A stretch of 64,000 nucleotides of DNA from Bradyrhizobium erythrophlei (GCF_900142985.1 NZ_LT670849.1:6278501-6342500); one strand, 5' to 3'. Numbered from the stretch's first letter, positions 51,357 to 59,969 are shown. Program-made: numbers and translations. Notes: generated by a model from the sequence alone, not told the origin.

Positions 51357-52109
51357 TCAGCGCGCCGCGGCGCTATTTTCGCAGGCGACGATGTCCTTTG
51401 GAGATTTTCGCGTAGCCGGGTCAGGCGGCGAGAATACCGCCAGATATCCGCCGTCGCCGGCGAGCTGATAGGTAGCGATCTCGCGATAGCCGACCGCGGC
51501 GAGTTCGCAACGCAATAGTTCGATCGGTGTGCCGTGCTCCGGTGTCGGTCGCTCCTGATCGACAATGCCGATGCGCGCGCTCGGTTTGAGCGCCGGCGCA
51601 AGATTGTAGAGAAAGGCGTAGGGCTGCGCGATCTCGTGATACATGTGCACAAGGATCGCGGCATCAAGTGATGAGGCAGGCAGACGCGGATCGTGCGGTT
51701 CGCCGAGCGCGAGCTTCACGTTGCTCAACTTGAGCTGCTCGATTCGCTTGGCAAGCGCGGCGAGATAGTCCGGCGTCACATCCTCCGCAATGACAGTGCC
51801 GGTCGGGCCGACGCGCGGCGACAGGCGCACGGTGTGATAGCCGCTTCCGGCGCCGATGTCGGCGACCGTCATACCCGGCTTGATCTTGAGAAGGCGCCCA
51901 ATCTCGCCGTCCTCATTCAAGGCGTCGCGGCGAACTTCGGCCGAACGGCTCGGGCTGACGATCGGCGCCACCGGGCGCCGCGGCGTTGGGAACTCATCTG
52001 CCGGAATTCCCGCTGGCGCCAGGTAACCGACTTCGGTCGCCGATGTGCTCGTCACCGCTATTGCAGCAACGAGCGCCGCTGCGCCGGCCGTCTTGCGTCT
52101 CGCGATCAC
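51357..52109 (-). CDS. Exported class I SAM-dependent methyltransferase-like protein
   Basis: 250 residues from GTG 52109. The N terminus (MIARRKTAGAAALVAAIAVTSTSA) is a convincing signal peptide, although the core is a Rossmann methyltransferase: LLKIKPGMTVADIGAGSGYHTVRLSP (SAM-binding DIGAGSGY), VIAEDVTPDYLAAL and LDAAILVHMYHEI. SAM is not known to be supplied to the periplasm, so location and activity conflict. It starts four bases after the stop of the DoxX-like gene, forming an operon with it and the gene at 52892. Confidence 0.75.
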   Translation of the reverse strand: MIARRKTAGAAALVAAIAVTSTSATEVGYLAPAGIPADEFPTPRRPVAPIVSPSRSAEVRRDALNEDGEIGRLLKIKPGMTVADIGAGSGYHTVRLSPRVGPTGTVIAEDVTPDYLAALAKRIEQLKLSNVKLALGEPHDPRLPASSLDAAILVHMYHEIAQPYAFLYNLAPALKPSARIGIVDQERPTPEHGTPIELLRCELAAVGYREIATYQLAGDGGYLAVFSPPDPATRKSPKDIVACENSAAAR

Positions 52110-52112
52110 CCG

Positions 52113-52766
52113 CTAGCCCGCGACGTGGAAAAACCACCCGATCAGCCCCTTGCCATCGCGCACGTCAGCTGCGTTGCGGCGAAGCCAGCCATCAAGGCCG
52201 AGACTGCGGCCGGCGGCCCCGATCGAGAACAGGAACATCAGCACGGCCAGGAACATGTAGGTCCACGGCCATTCCGAGGAATTATCGTAAAGTCCGAGCC
52301 AGAGTTGCAGCGTATAGGCAATGGCGAGCACGCCGACGAAGCGCACCGCAAGTCCCAGCATCAGCGATCCTGCAAACACCAGTTCGGCGAGAAAAACAAT
52401 CGGCCCGAAGATCGACATGTGAGTCAACACGATAGCTTTCAGAAAGTCGCGATGAAACTGGAATGCAGCGTTGGTCGACTCCTGCTCGGTCCAGTATTGC
52501 AGGCCGCCGGAAAAGGGCAGCGGCAGCTTCCACAACATGCCCTGGAACCACATGCAGCCGATCAGCATGCGAGCGAACCAGACGCCGAGATTGCGGCCGG
52601 TCCGTTGCGTCGGATCCTCCTGCCAGTTCTTGAACGCCACCACCGTTCCGAGGATCAACAGCGCGTAGAATAGCGCCAGCACCAGAAAGCGCCACTCTCC
52701 CAGTTTTTGAAAATCGCCGGTGTTCGCCGTCAGGAACGTCCAAGCATCGCTAAAGGGATTGGCCAT
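52113..52766 (-). CDS. DoxX/TQO-small-subunit-like membrane protein
   Basis: 217 residues from ATG 52766, with GGAG about 9 bases upstream. Four or five membrane helices (FLVLALFYALLILGTVV, ARMLIGCMWFQGMLWKL, IFGPIVFLAELVFAGSLMLGLAVRFVGVLAIAYTLQLWLG, WPWTYMFLAVLMFLFSIG). The MLWKLPLPFSGGLQYWTEQES and GLAVRFVG segments match the DoxX/DoxD superfamily, which includes the thiosulfate:quinone oxidoreductase small subunit. A redox or quinone-linked role is possible. Between the 52892 and 51357 genes in one transcription unit. Confidence 0.75.
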   Translation of the reverse strand: MANPFSDAWTFLTANTGDFQKLGEWRFLVLALFYALLILGTVVAFKNWQEDPTQRTGRNLGVWFARMLIGCMWFQGMLWKLPLPFSGGLQYWTEQESTNAAFQFHRDFLKAIVLTHMSIFGPIVFLAELVFAGSLMLGLAVRFVGVLAIAYTLQLWLGLYDNSSEWPWTYMFLAVLMFLFSIGAAGRSLGLDGWLRRNAADVRDGKGLIGWFFHVAG

Positions 52767-52891
52767 GAGTGCATGCTCCAAGAAATCGATTGGTTATGCT
52801 GCTGTGTTCGTTGAGCGGGCGTGCCGCACGATCTTCAGGCGGCACGCCCTTAGGCTACTACGCGCGAGAGGCAGCGTGTATTACGCGGCCA

Positions 52892-53635
52892 TCACTGCGC
52901 GTTGATCCACTTGTCCGATCCCGACAGCTTGACCGACACCTCCGTGAAGAACAGCCGGAAGTCTTTGCCGTCGATCTTGCCATGATGATCCATTGCGATC
53001 GTGAGCGGGCCGGCTTTCTTGTAATCGGTATAATCCGCCATCACGAGATGGGGCGGGGGAGTGGGCGCGCCGCGGTGGTAGACGATCTGCTGGATTTTCT
53101 TGTCGGCGCCGACATAGAGGTCCCAGGTATCGCCAGGCTGATAGCCGGCGTCAGGATATTTCACCGAGACCTTCTGCGCGGATCCTTCACTGAGCGGAAG
53201 CTTCTGCATGCCTTCGTCAGTCCCGGCCACGCCGTCCCATGCGATGCGGATCGCAAGGATCAGCCAATATTGATCATTCATGAACATTGGATCGAGCGCT
53301 TTGACGGCATCGCTCTGCTTGTCGAGATCCGAGCGCTTGTAGGTCGCCTTGACCTCTTTGCCGTCCTTGTCCTTGCCGTCATAGGAGACGGTGTCTGTCT
53401 TGGGGCTCCATTCCCAACTGCGGGCAATCTTGCCGATCGGTGAATCGACATTCCAAGTGTATCGAATGCCATCGATTTGGCTAAATGAATCAAGGCCATA
53501 GACTTTGGCAATGTCGATCGTCGAAGAGCTCTGCTGCGCCTGCGACGGCGCTGGCAGAAGCAGTAGCATGCCGAGCGCCAGCAGGATCGCATGGGCTCTC
53601 GCGTCGCGGCGCACCTGCGTAACAAAGCAGCTCAT
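52892..53635 (-). CDS. Hypothetical exported protein (LolA-like beta fold suspected)
   Basis: 247 residues, strong GAGGGAG ribosome site. The signal peptide ends near PSQA-QQ (about residue 33). The mature part alternates strands (IDGIRYTWNVDSPIGKIARSWEWSPKTDTVSYDGKDKDGKEVKATYKRSDL). It ends MADYTDYKKAGPLTIAMDHHGKIDGKDFRLFFTEVSVK, a pattern like outer-membrane lipoprotein sorting proteins or eukaryotic-like beta-strand sheets. I do not name a domain with confidence. It is first in a likely three-gene unit with the DoxX-like and methyltransferase genes. Confidence 0.6.
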   Translation of the reverse strand: MSCFVTQVRRDARAHAILLALGMLLLLPAPSQAQQSSSTIDIAKVYGLDSFSQIDGIRYTWNVDSPIGKIARSWEWSPKTDTVSYDGKDKDGKEVKATYKRSDLDKQSDAVKALDPMFMNDQYWLILAIRIAWDGVAGTDEGMQKLPLSEGSAQKVSVKYPDAGYQPGDTWDLYVGADKKIQQIVYHRGAPTPPPHLVMADYTDYKKAGPLTIAMDHHGKIDGKDFRLFFTEVSVKLSGSDKWINAQ

Positions 53636-53899
53636 ATGTGGCTCCCTCGGGTTGTTGATCCGTCGGCCTCGACCGGACCGCGGCCCGGTTCTGGCAGGAC
53701 GTTCCCTTATAACTCTGGAAATTGCCTGTTGTGTGTTTTAGATGCGCTGATCCCCGAAATGGATCAAAAGACGAATTAGATAATGGAGACAGCGAGTTCG
53801 CATTCTTTGGCGAAAGCGGACGTCTGATCCAGCTATGGCAGGGTCTCGCCGGCTGATCGGGGGGGCCGAAAAAGCGAAGTCAGTTCGGAAACTGATAAG

Positions 53900-54075
53900 G
53901 ATTTCGTACTGGGCTGGTCCGCTTCTCGTTCTTCCCCGAGGCGGGCATGTCCAATCGAAAGATCGCCGCGGAAATTGTTATTGCGGAACCGACCGTCATC
54001 ACCCACCGCAACAGCGCTTACGCTCGTATGGGGGTAGCGTACCGCGACCTGCGGCGTCGCACGGACGGCGCGCTA
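53900..54075 (+). pseudogene. Remnant of a LuxR-type helix-turn-helix
   Basis: The translation around 53941-54045 (GMSNRKIAAEIVIAEPTVITHRNSAYARMGVAYRDLRRR) follows the LuxR signature GxSNKEIAxxLxISExTVKxHxxNIxxKLGV. No response domain precedes it in frame, and the helix is immediately overrun by the convergent TetR gene. This is the leftover C-terminal piece of a regulator. Confidence 0.45.
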
Positions 54076-54653
54076 TCTAATAATTCGACTACCGGGCGCA
54101 AAAGTCCCTCGAGCAGCTTGCGCTCGGGGCGAACGCGCGCCAGCACACGAATACCGAGCAGAATGCCCAGAAGCGACTTGGAAAGATCTTCGGCTGAATG
54201 CGCTTTAGTGATGGTGCCATCTCTCTGACCATTGCTGACACACCGAAGGAAGAACCTCTCCACCTCATCGAGAAAGGCGGCGACGATATCGAGGAATTCA
54301 GCATCGTACGGAGCACTCTCGATTGCTGAGTTCACCAGCATGCAGCCGCGGCGCTGCTTGTCAGTAAGCGAGCGCTTGACGATTTCTTGCAGGAACGCGA
54401 CGATAGCGTCGCGAGGGGGTAGCTTTGGCTCTATTCGGTTGATGCGCTCGCGGAAGGTCTGATCCAGATATCGGTTCAGCGCCCGAGCGTATAACGAGCG
54501 TTTGTCGCCAAAAGCGTTGTAAAGGCTCGCGCCGGCGATGTTCATTTCGTCGGCTAGATCGCGCACAGACGTCGCCTCGTAACCGCGCTGCCAGAATTTC
54601 TCGATGGCAGCGTCCAGCACCGCAGCTTCGTCGAACTCGCGTGGCCTCGCCAT
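54018..54653 (-). CDS. TetR-family transcriptional regulator
   Basis: 211 residues from ATG 54653; the longer frame to 54758 lacks a ribosome site. The N-terminal TetR helix-turn-helix is RPREFDEAAVLDAAIEKFWQRGYEATSVRDLADEMNIAGASLYNAFGDKRSLYARALNRYLD. The ligand domain follows (FLQEIVKRSLTDKQRRGCMLVNSAIESAPYD). The last ~18 residues (SAPSVRRRRSRYATPIRA) read into LuxR-remnant DNA and probably replaced the original C terminus. The gene is divergent from the hydrolase at 54876. The palindrome between them and two more copies suggest it represses that gene and two other units; ligands may be electrophiles or halogenated compounds. Confidence 0.88.
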   Translation of the reverse strand: MARPREFDEAAVLDAAIEKFWQRGYEATSVRDLADEMNIAGASLYNAFGDKRSLYARALNRYLDQTFRERINRIEPKLPPRDAIVAFLQEIVKRSLTDKQRRGCMLVNSAIESAPYDAEFLDIVAAFLDEVERFFLRCVSNGQRDGTITKAHSAEDLSKSLLGILLGIRVLARVRPERKLLEGLLRPVVELLDSAPSVRRRRSRYATPIRA

Positions 54654-54801
54654 AGTCGCAGGTCTCCTTCGCCATCCAGCCCTCAGCGGCCGCAACGCAA
54701 CTGCATAGCATTCGGGACGGTCGCCTGACAATTGCTGAGGTTCCCTAAAGCCCACCATCGGACCAGATCAGCTCGAACACGGCAATTCGTGGCTTTCATT
54801 C

Positions 54802-54817
54802 TAGATCGTTCGATTTA
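54802..54817. promoter_or_regulatory. Candidate TetR operator (site a)
   Basis: TAGATCgttcGATTTA, an inverted repeat with one mismatch, in the 220-bp gap between the divergent TetR gene and the hydrolase gene. It matches the TAGAWC-N4-GATYTA form of sites at 56256 and 62719. Autoregulation plus repression of the hydrolase operon is the expected effect. Confidence 0.6.
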
Positions 54818-54875
54818 TAATTAAGACGACATCGCGCCATAAGAGAACAACCAGTTGAAATTGGTGGAGGGAACT

Positions 54876-55814
54876 ATGACCGCCCAGTCAGAAAGCGCGC
54901 TCGCTGCGACCTTGCGTGATCGATGGCCCTATTCACCGCATTATGCAAACGTCAACGGCTGGCGCATGCACTACATCGATGAAGGGAAGGGGGACCCTGT
55001 GGTGCTGCTCCACGGCAATCCGACTTGGGGGTTCCTCTACCGTGACATGATCGGGCCCCTTGTCAGTTCGGGGCGCCGGGTGATCGTGCCCGATATGATT
55101 GGATTTGGCCTGTCGGAAAAGCCGACCCGCGAACAGGCCCATTGTCTCGATGGACACATAGCCAATCTGACGGCGCTCATGCGTCAGCTCGACCTCACGC
55201 GGATCACGCTGGTCTGCCACGATTGGGGCGGGCCGACCGGGCTCTCATTCGCGATGAGCAATCCTGCTCGCGTTCGTGCGCTCACCATCATGAGCACTTG
55301 GGCATGGCCTTCGCCGCCGGCAGAATTTCACACCCGGATTTTTCCATGGCGCATGATGCACGCCCCGTTGGTCGGCCCCTATCTCCTGGGAAATCATGGC
55401 GCGCTCGCTGGACGCGGCGTTTACCTCTCCGTGGTCGATCGAGAGCGTTTTGCGCGTGCGGCACAGGCGGCCTATGAGACCGTCCTGCCGGATCCGGCGA
55501 CGCGACTTCTGACCTGGGTTTGGCCACGCTGGATTCCGCTCGATGAGAACGCGCGGGCCTTTGAGCGGTTCAAATGGTTGGAGCAGAAACTATCTTCCTC
55601 CAAGCTTCCGACTTTGATCATCTGGGGCAGAGAAGACGAGGTTTTCGATGCCTCGACATTCGCCAGTCGCTTCAAGCAGCTGCTACCTCATGCCGAGGGA
55701 CCCCATCTCGTCACTGGCAGGCATTTCCTGCAAGAGGACTCGGCTCCCGAGATCGCCGGGCTGATCACCTCATTTCTCGGTCGCCTTGACGGGAATGGAG
55801 GTAAGCATGACTGA
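54876..55814 (+). CDS. Haloalkane-dehalogenase-like alpha/beta hydrolase
   Basis: 312 residues from ATG 54876 with GGTGGAGGG upstream. Haloalkane-dehalogenase features: oxyanion motif HGNPTWGFLYRDMIGPL (Asn48 as possible halide ligand), nucleophile loop VCHDWGGPTG with Asp116 and Trp117 (the usual halide-stabilising Trp after the Asp), GREDEVFD (acid Asp after the strand), and catalytic His in TGRHFLQED. The Asp nucleophile excludes ordinary esterases, leaving haloalkane dehalogenase or epoxide hydrolase; Trp117 favours dehalogenase. Cytosolic. Its last eight bases overlap the next gene. Candidate TetR site 60 bases upstream. Confidence 0.82.
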   Translation: MTAQSESALAATLRDRWPYSPHYANVNGWRMHYIDEGKGDPVVLLHGNPTWGFLYRDMIGPLVSSGRRVIVPDMIGFGLSEKPTREQAHCLDGHIANLTALMRQLDLTRITLVCHDWGGPTGLSFAMSNPARVRALTIMSTWAWPSPPAEFHTRIFPWRMMHAPLVGPYLLGNHGALAGRGVYLSVVDRERFARAAQAAYETVLPDPATRLLTWVWPRWIPLDENARAFERFKWLEQKLSSSKLPTLIIWGREDEVFDASTFASRFKQLLPHAEGPHLVTGRHFLQEDSAPEIAGLITSFLGRLDGNGGKHD

Positions 55815-56208
55815 AGTTGCCCCCATCAAGACGCCGAGCCTCGAAGGAAAGCGGCTTTCCTTCGCCTTGGCAGAAGACCGCCTGGCGCACTATCCCGAGT
55901 TCCGCGATTTTTTCGTCCGAACGTTTGATCTGGACCGAAAGGGACTGAGCGAACCTGGATACGTGCGCGCTCCGTCGGGAAATGCCTATGCCTTGATTTT
56001 CATCGGCAGGAGCGGAACTCCCTTTCCGTCAGGTCTGGAGATCCATGCCATCGTGGATGCCATCGAACCGATCGATGGGGATGTACTGGACCGCGATCTC
56101 TGGTCGATTCTGCGATGGATGATTGACGGCGTCGGCGTCCCCTGGACCGTTGAGGATTTTGACCGAACCGGACGCCTGTATCGGGTTCCGGCGGCTCCAT
56201 CAGGCTGA
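55807..56208 (+). CDS. Hypothetical protein co-transcribed with the dehalogenase-like gene
   Basis: 133 residues from ATG 55807, with GGAGGTAAGC ahead of it inside the hydrolase gene; the frames overlap by eight bases. No signal or membrane segment. Mixed alpha/beta with a conserved-looking LDRKGLSEPGYVRAPSGNAYALIFIGRSGTPFPSGLEIHAIVDAIEPIDGDVL. I recognise no family. Translational coupling implies a function tied to the hydrolase, perhaps as an accessory or substrate-binding subunit. Confidence 0.6.
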   Translation: MTEVAPIKTPSLEGKRLSFALAEDRLAHYPEFRDFFVRTFDLDRKGLSEPGYVRAPSGNAYALIFIGRSGTPFPSGLEIHAIVDAIEPIDGDVLDRDLWSILRWMIDGVGVPWTVEDFDRTGRLYRVPAAPSG

Positions 56209-56255
56209 TGTGATCGCAACGGATGACTTTTGCACCAAAGCGGCTTGATTCATTC

Positions 56256-56271
56256 TAGATCACGTGATCTA
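56256..56271. promoter_or_regulatory. Candidate TetR operator (site b), perfect palindrome
   Basis: TAGATCACGTGATCTA is a 16-bp perfect palindrome 145 bases before the GST gene. It agrees with sites at 54802 and 62719. Best of the three copies. Confidence 0.65.
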
Positions 56272-56415
56272 AAAATAATCGGCCGTAACGATAGCTGACT
56301 GAATGAGCCCGGCCACAGTCGACAACCTCCGGGCTCAGCCCGACAGGGCCGGGCCCAACCCCTGGCGTATCGCTGGCTACCGCGTCCAATCAAAATGACA
56401 AAGGGGAGAAAGCCA

Positions 56416-57123
56416 ATGATCCGCTTCTATTTCCACCCGACGCCCAACCCCGCGAAAGTCGCGCTGATGCTCGAAGAGGGCGGCCTGGTCTATCAGGTGG
56501 TCTCGGTTGATACGAGCAGAGGAGAGCAACATGCGGCGGCGTTTCGCGCCGTCAATCCGAACGGTAAGGTGCCTGCCATCGTCGACACCGACGGCCCAGG
56601 CGGAAAGGAAGCCAGGGTCTTCGATTCCACCGCGATCCTGCTTTACCTCGGCGAGAAGACCGGACGTCTGATGGGCTCGCCGGCGGACAAGCCGGAACTG
56701 CTGTCGTGGCTGCTCTTTATTGCGACGGGCATTGGGCCGTTCTCGGGACAGGCTGTGCATTTTCAGCATGCGGCTCCCGAAAAGCTGGTCTACGCGATCA
56801 ACCGATACCGCCGGGAAGTCGAACGCCATTATGAGGTGCTCGATACCCATTTGAAAGGTCGCAAGTTCATCGTCGGCGAGGACTTCACCATCGCCGATAT
56901 TTCCGCTTGGGGATGGTTGGAGCGAGCCCCACGCGTGCTGCCGGGTGAGGGTGGCCCTCTTGCAGCTTTCCCCAATATCGATCGCTGGTATCGCGCGATC
57001 GATGCACGCCCCGCCGCGGCAAGAGCCCGCGCCGTCGGAAAAGATCACGCCTTCAAAAAGGAGGTCGATGACGAGACGCGTCGCGCGCTCTTTCCATCCA
57101 ACTACCCGAAGGTCGCCGGTTAG
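56416..57123 (+). CDS. Glutathione S-transferase family protein
   Basis: 235 residues from ATG 56416 with GGGGAGA upstream; an in-frame ATG at 56395 is less supported. The thioredoxin-like N domain (MIRFYFHPTPNPAKVALMLEEGGLVYQVVSVDTSRGEQHAAAFRAVNPNGKVPAIVDTDG, cis-Pro in KVPAIV, then FDSTAILLYLGE) is followed by a helical C domain (HFQHAAPEKLVYAINRYRREVERHYEVLDTHLKGRKFIVGEDFTIADISAWGW). It resembles the Nu/Ure2p-like or beta GSTs. Glutathione conjugation fits detoxification of electrophilic substrates processed by the neighbouring hydrolase. First gene after operator b. Confidence 0.88.
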   Translation: MIRFYFHPTPNPAKVALMLEEGGLVYQVVSVDTSRGEQHAAAFRAVNPNGKVPAIVDTDGPGGKEARVFDSTAILLYLGEKTGRLMGSPADKPELLSWLLFIATGIGPFSGQAVHFQHAAPEKLVYAINRYRREVERHYEVLDTHLKGRKFIVGEDFTIADISAWGWLERAPRVLPGEGGPLAAFPNIDRWYRAIDARPAAARARAVGKDHAFKKEVDDETRRALFPSNYPKVAG

Positions 57124-57167
57124 CATCAGCGAACAAATCGCGCAGGCAGATTATCGAGTGAGGTCAG

Positions 57168-57974
57168 ATGATACTTAAGGAAAAAAAGGCGCTGATCACC
57201 GGCGGTTCCAGCGGCATCGGATTCGCGATCGCTGAAGCGATCCTTAGCAAAGGCGCAAAAGTCGCGATCACAGGCCGTCGGCCGGATGTCCTGGAAGAAG
57301 CTGCCAGACAGCTTCGTCAGGGAGGACGGAGCGTCGACGCCATTGCGGCGGATGTCAGCACGGATCAGGGGCGGGAGACGACGCTCAAGCTCGCGCTGGA
57401 GAAGCTTGGCGGCCTCGATATCCTCATCAACAATGCGGGTGGAGTGAGGGCCGGCCGGCTTGAGGACACCACGGAGGCCGAAATCAGGGCGATGATCGAG
57501 GTCGACCTGGTTGCACCGATCTTGTTGACGCGGGCGGCTTTGCCGGTGCTGCGGGCGAGCAAGGACGGCCTCGTTGTCAACGTCACCTCTGGCATCGCGC
57601 TTGTTGCGGCGCCCTTCTACGCGACCTACGCCGGCGTCAAAGGTGGTCTGGCGAAGTTCGGCGAGTCGCTTCGCCGGGAGCTGAAGGGCGAGGGGGTGCA
57701 TGTCATGACGGTCTATCCCGGAGCGACCGATACGCCCATGATGCGCTCGTCGCGTGCGGGGCCAGAACTGGGCTTCACCCGTGAGCCGGCAAGCGCGGTC
57801 GCCGCCGCTGTCGTCGAGGGAATAGAGCAGGATGCCTACGAGGTCATCCGCGGCGGGGAGGCGCGGGCCAAGATGATCGCCTTGAACCGCGAGAATCCCG
57901 CGGCTCTCGACAACCGCTTCGTCGATCTGAAGTCAGCATTGGCTGAAGCGGTCCGCGATCATTCGGCACTGTAG
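57168..57974 (+). CDS. Short-chain dehydrogenase/reductase
   Basis: 268 residues with GAGG before the ATG. SDR motifs: TGGSSGIGFAI, NNAGG, Ser of NVTSGIAL, YAGVK (Tyr and Lys of YxxxK), and PGATDTPMM. The C terminus has an EVIRGGEARAKMIALNRENP extension. Substrate unknown; members with this short NADP-type motif (GRRPDVLEEAARQL) reduce keto groups. It follows the GST gene by 44 bases. Confidence 0.87.
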   Translation: MILKEKKALITGGSSGIGFAIAEAILSKGAKVAITGRRPDVLEEAARQLRQGGRSVDAIAADVSTDQGRETTLKLALEKLGGLDILINNAGGVRAGRLEDTTEAEIRAMIEVDLVAPILLTRAALPVLRASKDGLVVNVTSGIALVAAPFYATYAGVKGGLAKFGESLRRELKGEGVHVMTVYPGATDTPMMRSSRAGPELGFTREPASAVAAAVVEGIEQDAYEVIRGGEARAKMIALNRENPAALDNRFVDLKSALAEAVRDHSAL

Positions 57975-58042
57975 CTGCGGAATAATATCCCTTCGCGAGG
58001 GTACGTGTTCGTGCAAACCCGCAAAGACCAAGGAGTTCGCTT

Positions 58043-58345
58043 GTGACCCATTTCGCACTTTATGTAGAGTTGAAGGCAAAGCCCGGTAAGGAAGAAGAAG
58101 TCGCGGCATTTCTTGCGAGTGCACGCTCTCTCGTCCTCGCCGAGGCAGGCACGGTCGCATGGTTCGCGGTACGCTTCGACAAGACGACGTTTGCGATCTT
58201 TGACGCATTCAATGATGAATCCGGACGGACCGCGCACTTAAACGGTGCGGTCGCCGCGGCACTTATGGCGAATGCGACTAATCTGCTGGCAGTTGCCCCC
58301 GAGATTCGCCAGCCAACCGTGCTGGCCGACAAGCTTCCTGCTTGA
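58043..58345 (+). CDS. Antibiotic-biosynthesis-monooxygenase (ABM) family protein
   Basis: 100 residues from GTG 58043 (CAAGGAG 9 bases upstream). Ferredoxin-like ABM fold: FALYVELKAKPGKEEEVAAFLASARSLVLAEAGTVAWFAVRFDKTTFAIFDAFNDESGRTAHLNGAVAAALMANATNLLA. The conserved GT..W and F...DAF..E positions match ABM and Dabb-like proteins, which act on quinones or aromatic compounds or bind haem. Function here unclear. Part of the operon after operator b. Confidence 0.85.
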   Translation: MTHFALYVELKAKPGKEEEVAAFLASARSLVLAEAGTVAWFAVRFDKTTFAIFDAFNDESGRTAHLNGAVAAALMANATNLLAVAPEIRQPTVLADKLPA

Positions 58346-58363
58346 CCTCGACTTCAACGTCAG

Positions 58364-58398
58364 TGATCCGCTCGTGGTTCTCGTACCCGAGCGGATCA
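58364..58398. repeat. Perfect 11-bp inverted repeat in the GST operon
   Basis: 58364-58374 pairs perfectly with 58388-58398 around a 13-base loop, just before the GST-2 gene. No T run follows, so termination is doubtful; an mRNA processing or attenuation site is possible. Confidence 0.5.
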
Positions 58399-58414
58399 AC
58401 GAGGGTCAATCGAG

Positions 58415-59035
58415 ATGCTGAAAATTTGGGGGCGAGCGAATTCCATCAATGTCCAGAAAGTCCTCTGGTGCTGTGGCGAACTCAGCTTGCAATATGATCG
58501 GGTCGATGCGGGTAACGAGTTCGGTGTTACCAAGACACCGCAATATCGTGTGCTGAACCCGAACGGACTCGTTCCCACGATCGAGGACGGCGATTTTCAA
58601 CTCTGGGAATCGAACGTCATCGTGCGCTATCTCGCACAAACGAGGGGAGATGGCCGGCTCTGTCCAGCGGACATCAGGACACGGTTTGACGCGGAGCGCT
58701 GGATGGACTGGCAGGCCACCGTCTTTTGGCCGGCCTTGCGCCCACTGTTCATTGAACTGATCAGGACCCAACCCGCAAAACGAGATGCGAACGTCATCTC
58801 GAGAGCCGAAACCCTATCGCTCGCCGCCGCGCAGATCCTCAACGACCGTCTTTCCGATCATAGCTTTCTTGCCGGTGAGTCCTTTTCCATGGGGGATATT
58901 CCAGCCGCGACGACCGTTCATCGGTGGTATTCGCTGGATATCCATCACCCCAAACTGCCCAATCTCTATCGATGGTATCAGCTCATGAAAGAACGCGAGT
59001 CCTTTCGTGCGATCGTCATGACGCCTTTGAGTTAG
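58415..59035 (+). CDS. Glutathione S-transferase family protein (second)
   Basis: 206 residues. The N domain MLKIWGRANSINVQKVLWCCGELSLQYDRVDAG has Ser10 and Asn11-type positions used by theta/beta-like GSTs. Then comes YRVLNPNGLVPTIEDGDFQLWESNVIVRYLAQTRG with the cis-Pro (VPTI) and the ESNVIVRYL glutathione Glu/Ser. The C domain DRLSDHSFLAGESFSMGDIPAATTVHRWYSLDIHHPKLPNLYRW includes the structural N-capping box (SMGDIPA). It is more likely a theta-class, haloalkane- or epoxide-directed GST than the first one, but that is inference. It is followed by the convergent hydratase gene. Confidence 0.88.
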   Translation: MLKIWGRANSINVQKVLWCCGELSLQYDRVDAGNEFGVTKTPQYRVLNPNGLVPTIEDGDFQLWESNVIVRYLAQTRGDGRLCPADIRTRFDAERWMDWQATVFWPALRPLFIELIRTQPAKRDANVISRAETLSLAAAQILNDRLSDHSFLAGESFSMGDIPAATTVHRWYSLDIHHPKLPNLYRWYQLMKERESFRAIVMTPLS

Positions 59036-59047
59036 CCCTTTGGTCTA

Positions 59048-59800
59048 TTAATCAAATCGGCAATCAACGCAGTCTTTTCCGTCGATCGAGACGACCACAT
59101 GGTCGCCGCCTTGAACAGGGTGCAGGCCAAGAGGCGTCCCTGCCAGCACGAGATCGCCGGGCTTCAAAGCCTCGCCGAAACGACGGAGGTCACTGCGAAG
59201 CCACTCGAGGGCTTCCGGAGCACCACCAGCCATGGCCCACAAGGTTCCAGTCTCCACGCTCACACCGTTGACGGAAATGGACAGGGTACGAGCGCTTGCC
59301 CAATCTTCGAGCGAGGCCGCCTTGAGATGCTCCGGGACGACCGCGCCGGCGTTGATGCCATTATTGCCGACGAGTTCGGCAAGCGTCTTCCGTGGGGCCC
59401 TGAATATGAGCTGGTGCAGCTCGATGACGGGAAAGGCCGCCGCGATCCCACCGTCAACCCCGATCCGTAACGCCATCTCGCCTTCGATCGCTGGATTGGC
59501 GTACGCCCGATGGCGAAGGGTAGCGCCGGAGCCGTGAATTTCGCTCCGAAAGAGGCGCGCATGGATCGGCCCGCTCATACCGAACTGTTCAACCACGCCG
59601 GAGCCGATGCAGCCGACCTTATATCCGGCCACCGCGTCGCCAGCAGCGCAACGCAGGTCAGCGAACTCCATTTGAATCTTGTAGGCTTCGTCCAGGGTCA
59701 GCGACATGTCCGGATCGGCGAACATGGTTCCTGGCGTGCCCCGCTGATAGTCGCGCCATTGCCGGCCGGCCAAGCTCCTCAAGGATGCAGGATCCATCAT
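59048..59800 (-). CDS. 2-keto-4-pentenoate hydratase/4-oxalocrotonate decarboxylase-like (FAH superfamily)
   Basis: 250 residues from ATG 59800 with GGGAAGG upstream; an earlier start at 59815 is possible. The N-terminal segment (QWRDYQRGTPGTMFADPDMSLTLDEAYKIQMEFADLRCAAGDAVAGYKVG) matches the hydratase part of the meta-cleavage pathway. Metal-binding Glu residues lie in PAIEGEMALRI. The conserved ELVGNNGINAGAVV and GDLVLAGTPLGLHPVQGGD lie near the C terminus. It should act on 2-oxo-alkenoic acids from aromatic ring cleavage. It faces the GST operon from the opposite strand; its own promoter is not marked by the palindrome. Confidence 0.82.
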   Translation of the reverse strand: MMDPASLRSLAGRQWRDYQRGTPGTMFADPDMSLTLDEAYKIQMEFADLRCAAGDAVAGYKVGCIGSGVVEQFGMSGPIHARLFRSEIHGSGATLRHRAYANPAIEGEMALRIGVDGGIAAAFPVIELHQLIFRAPRKTLAELVGNNGINAGAVVPEHLKAASLEDWASARTLSISVNGVSVETGTLWAMAGGAPEALEWLRSDLRRFGEALKPGDLVLAGTPLGLHPVQGGDHVVVSIDGKDCVDCRFD

Positions 59801-59969
59801 GCGCCGCCTTCCCATCGATCAGATTAGCCGGTATTTCGTAACGGCATCGCCGTTCCAGGCAAGGCCGTTGTCCGCCAGTCGCCCCGGAAGCCACATGAGC
59901 TCGAGATTGGGTCCGGCTTTCCGTCTAGCCGTCGACACGACCGAAGGCTGTGAGACGACGCCTGAGCCG

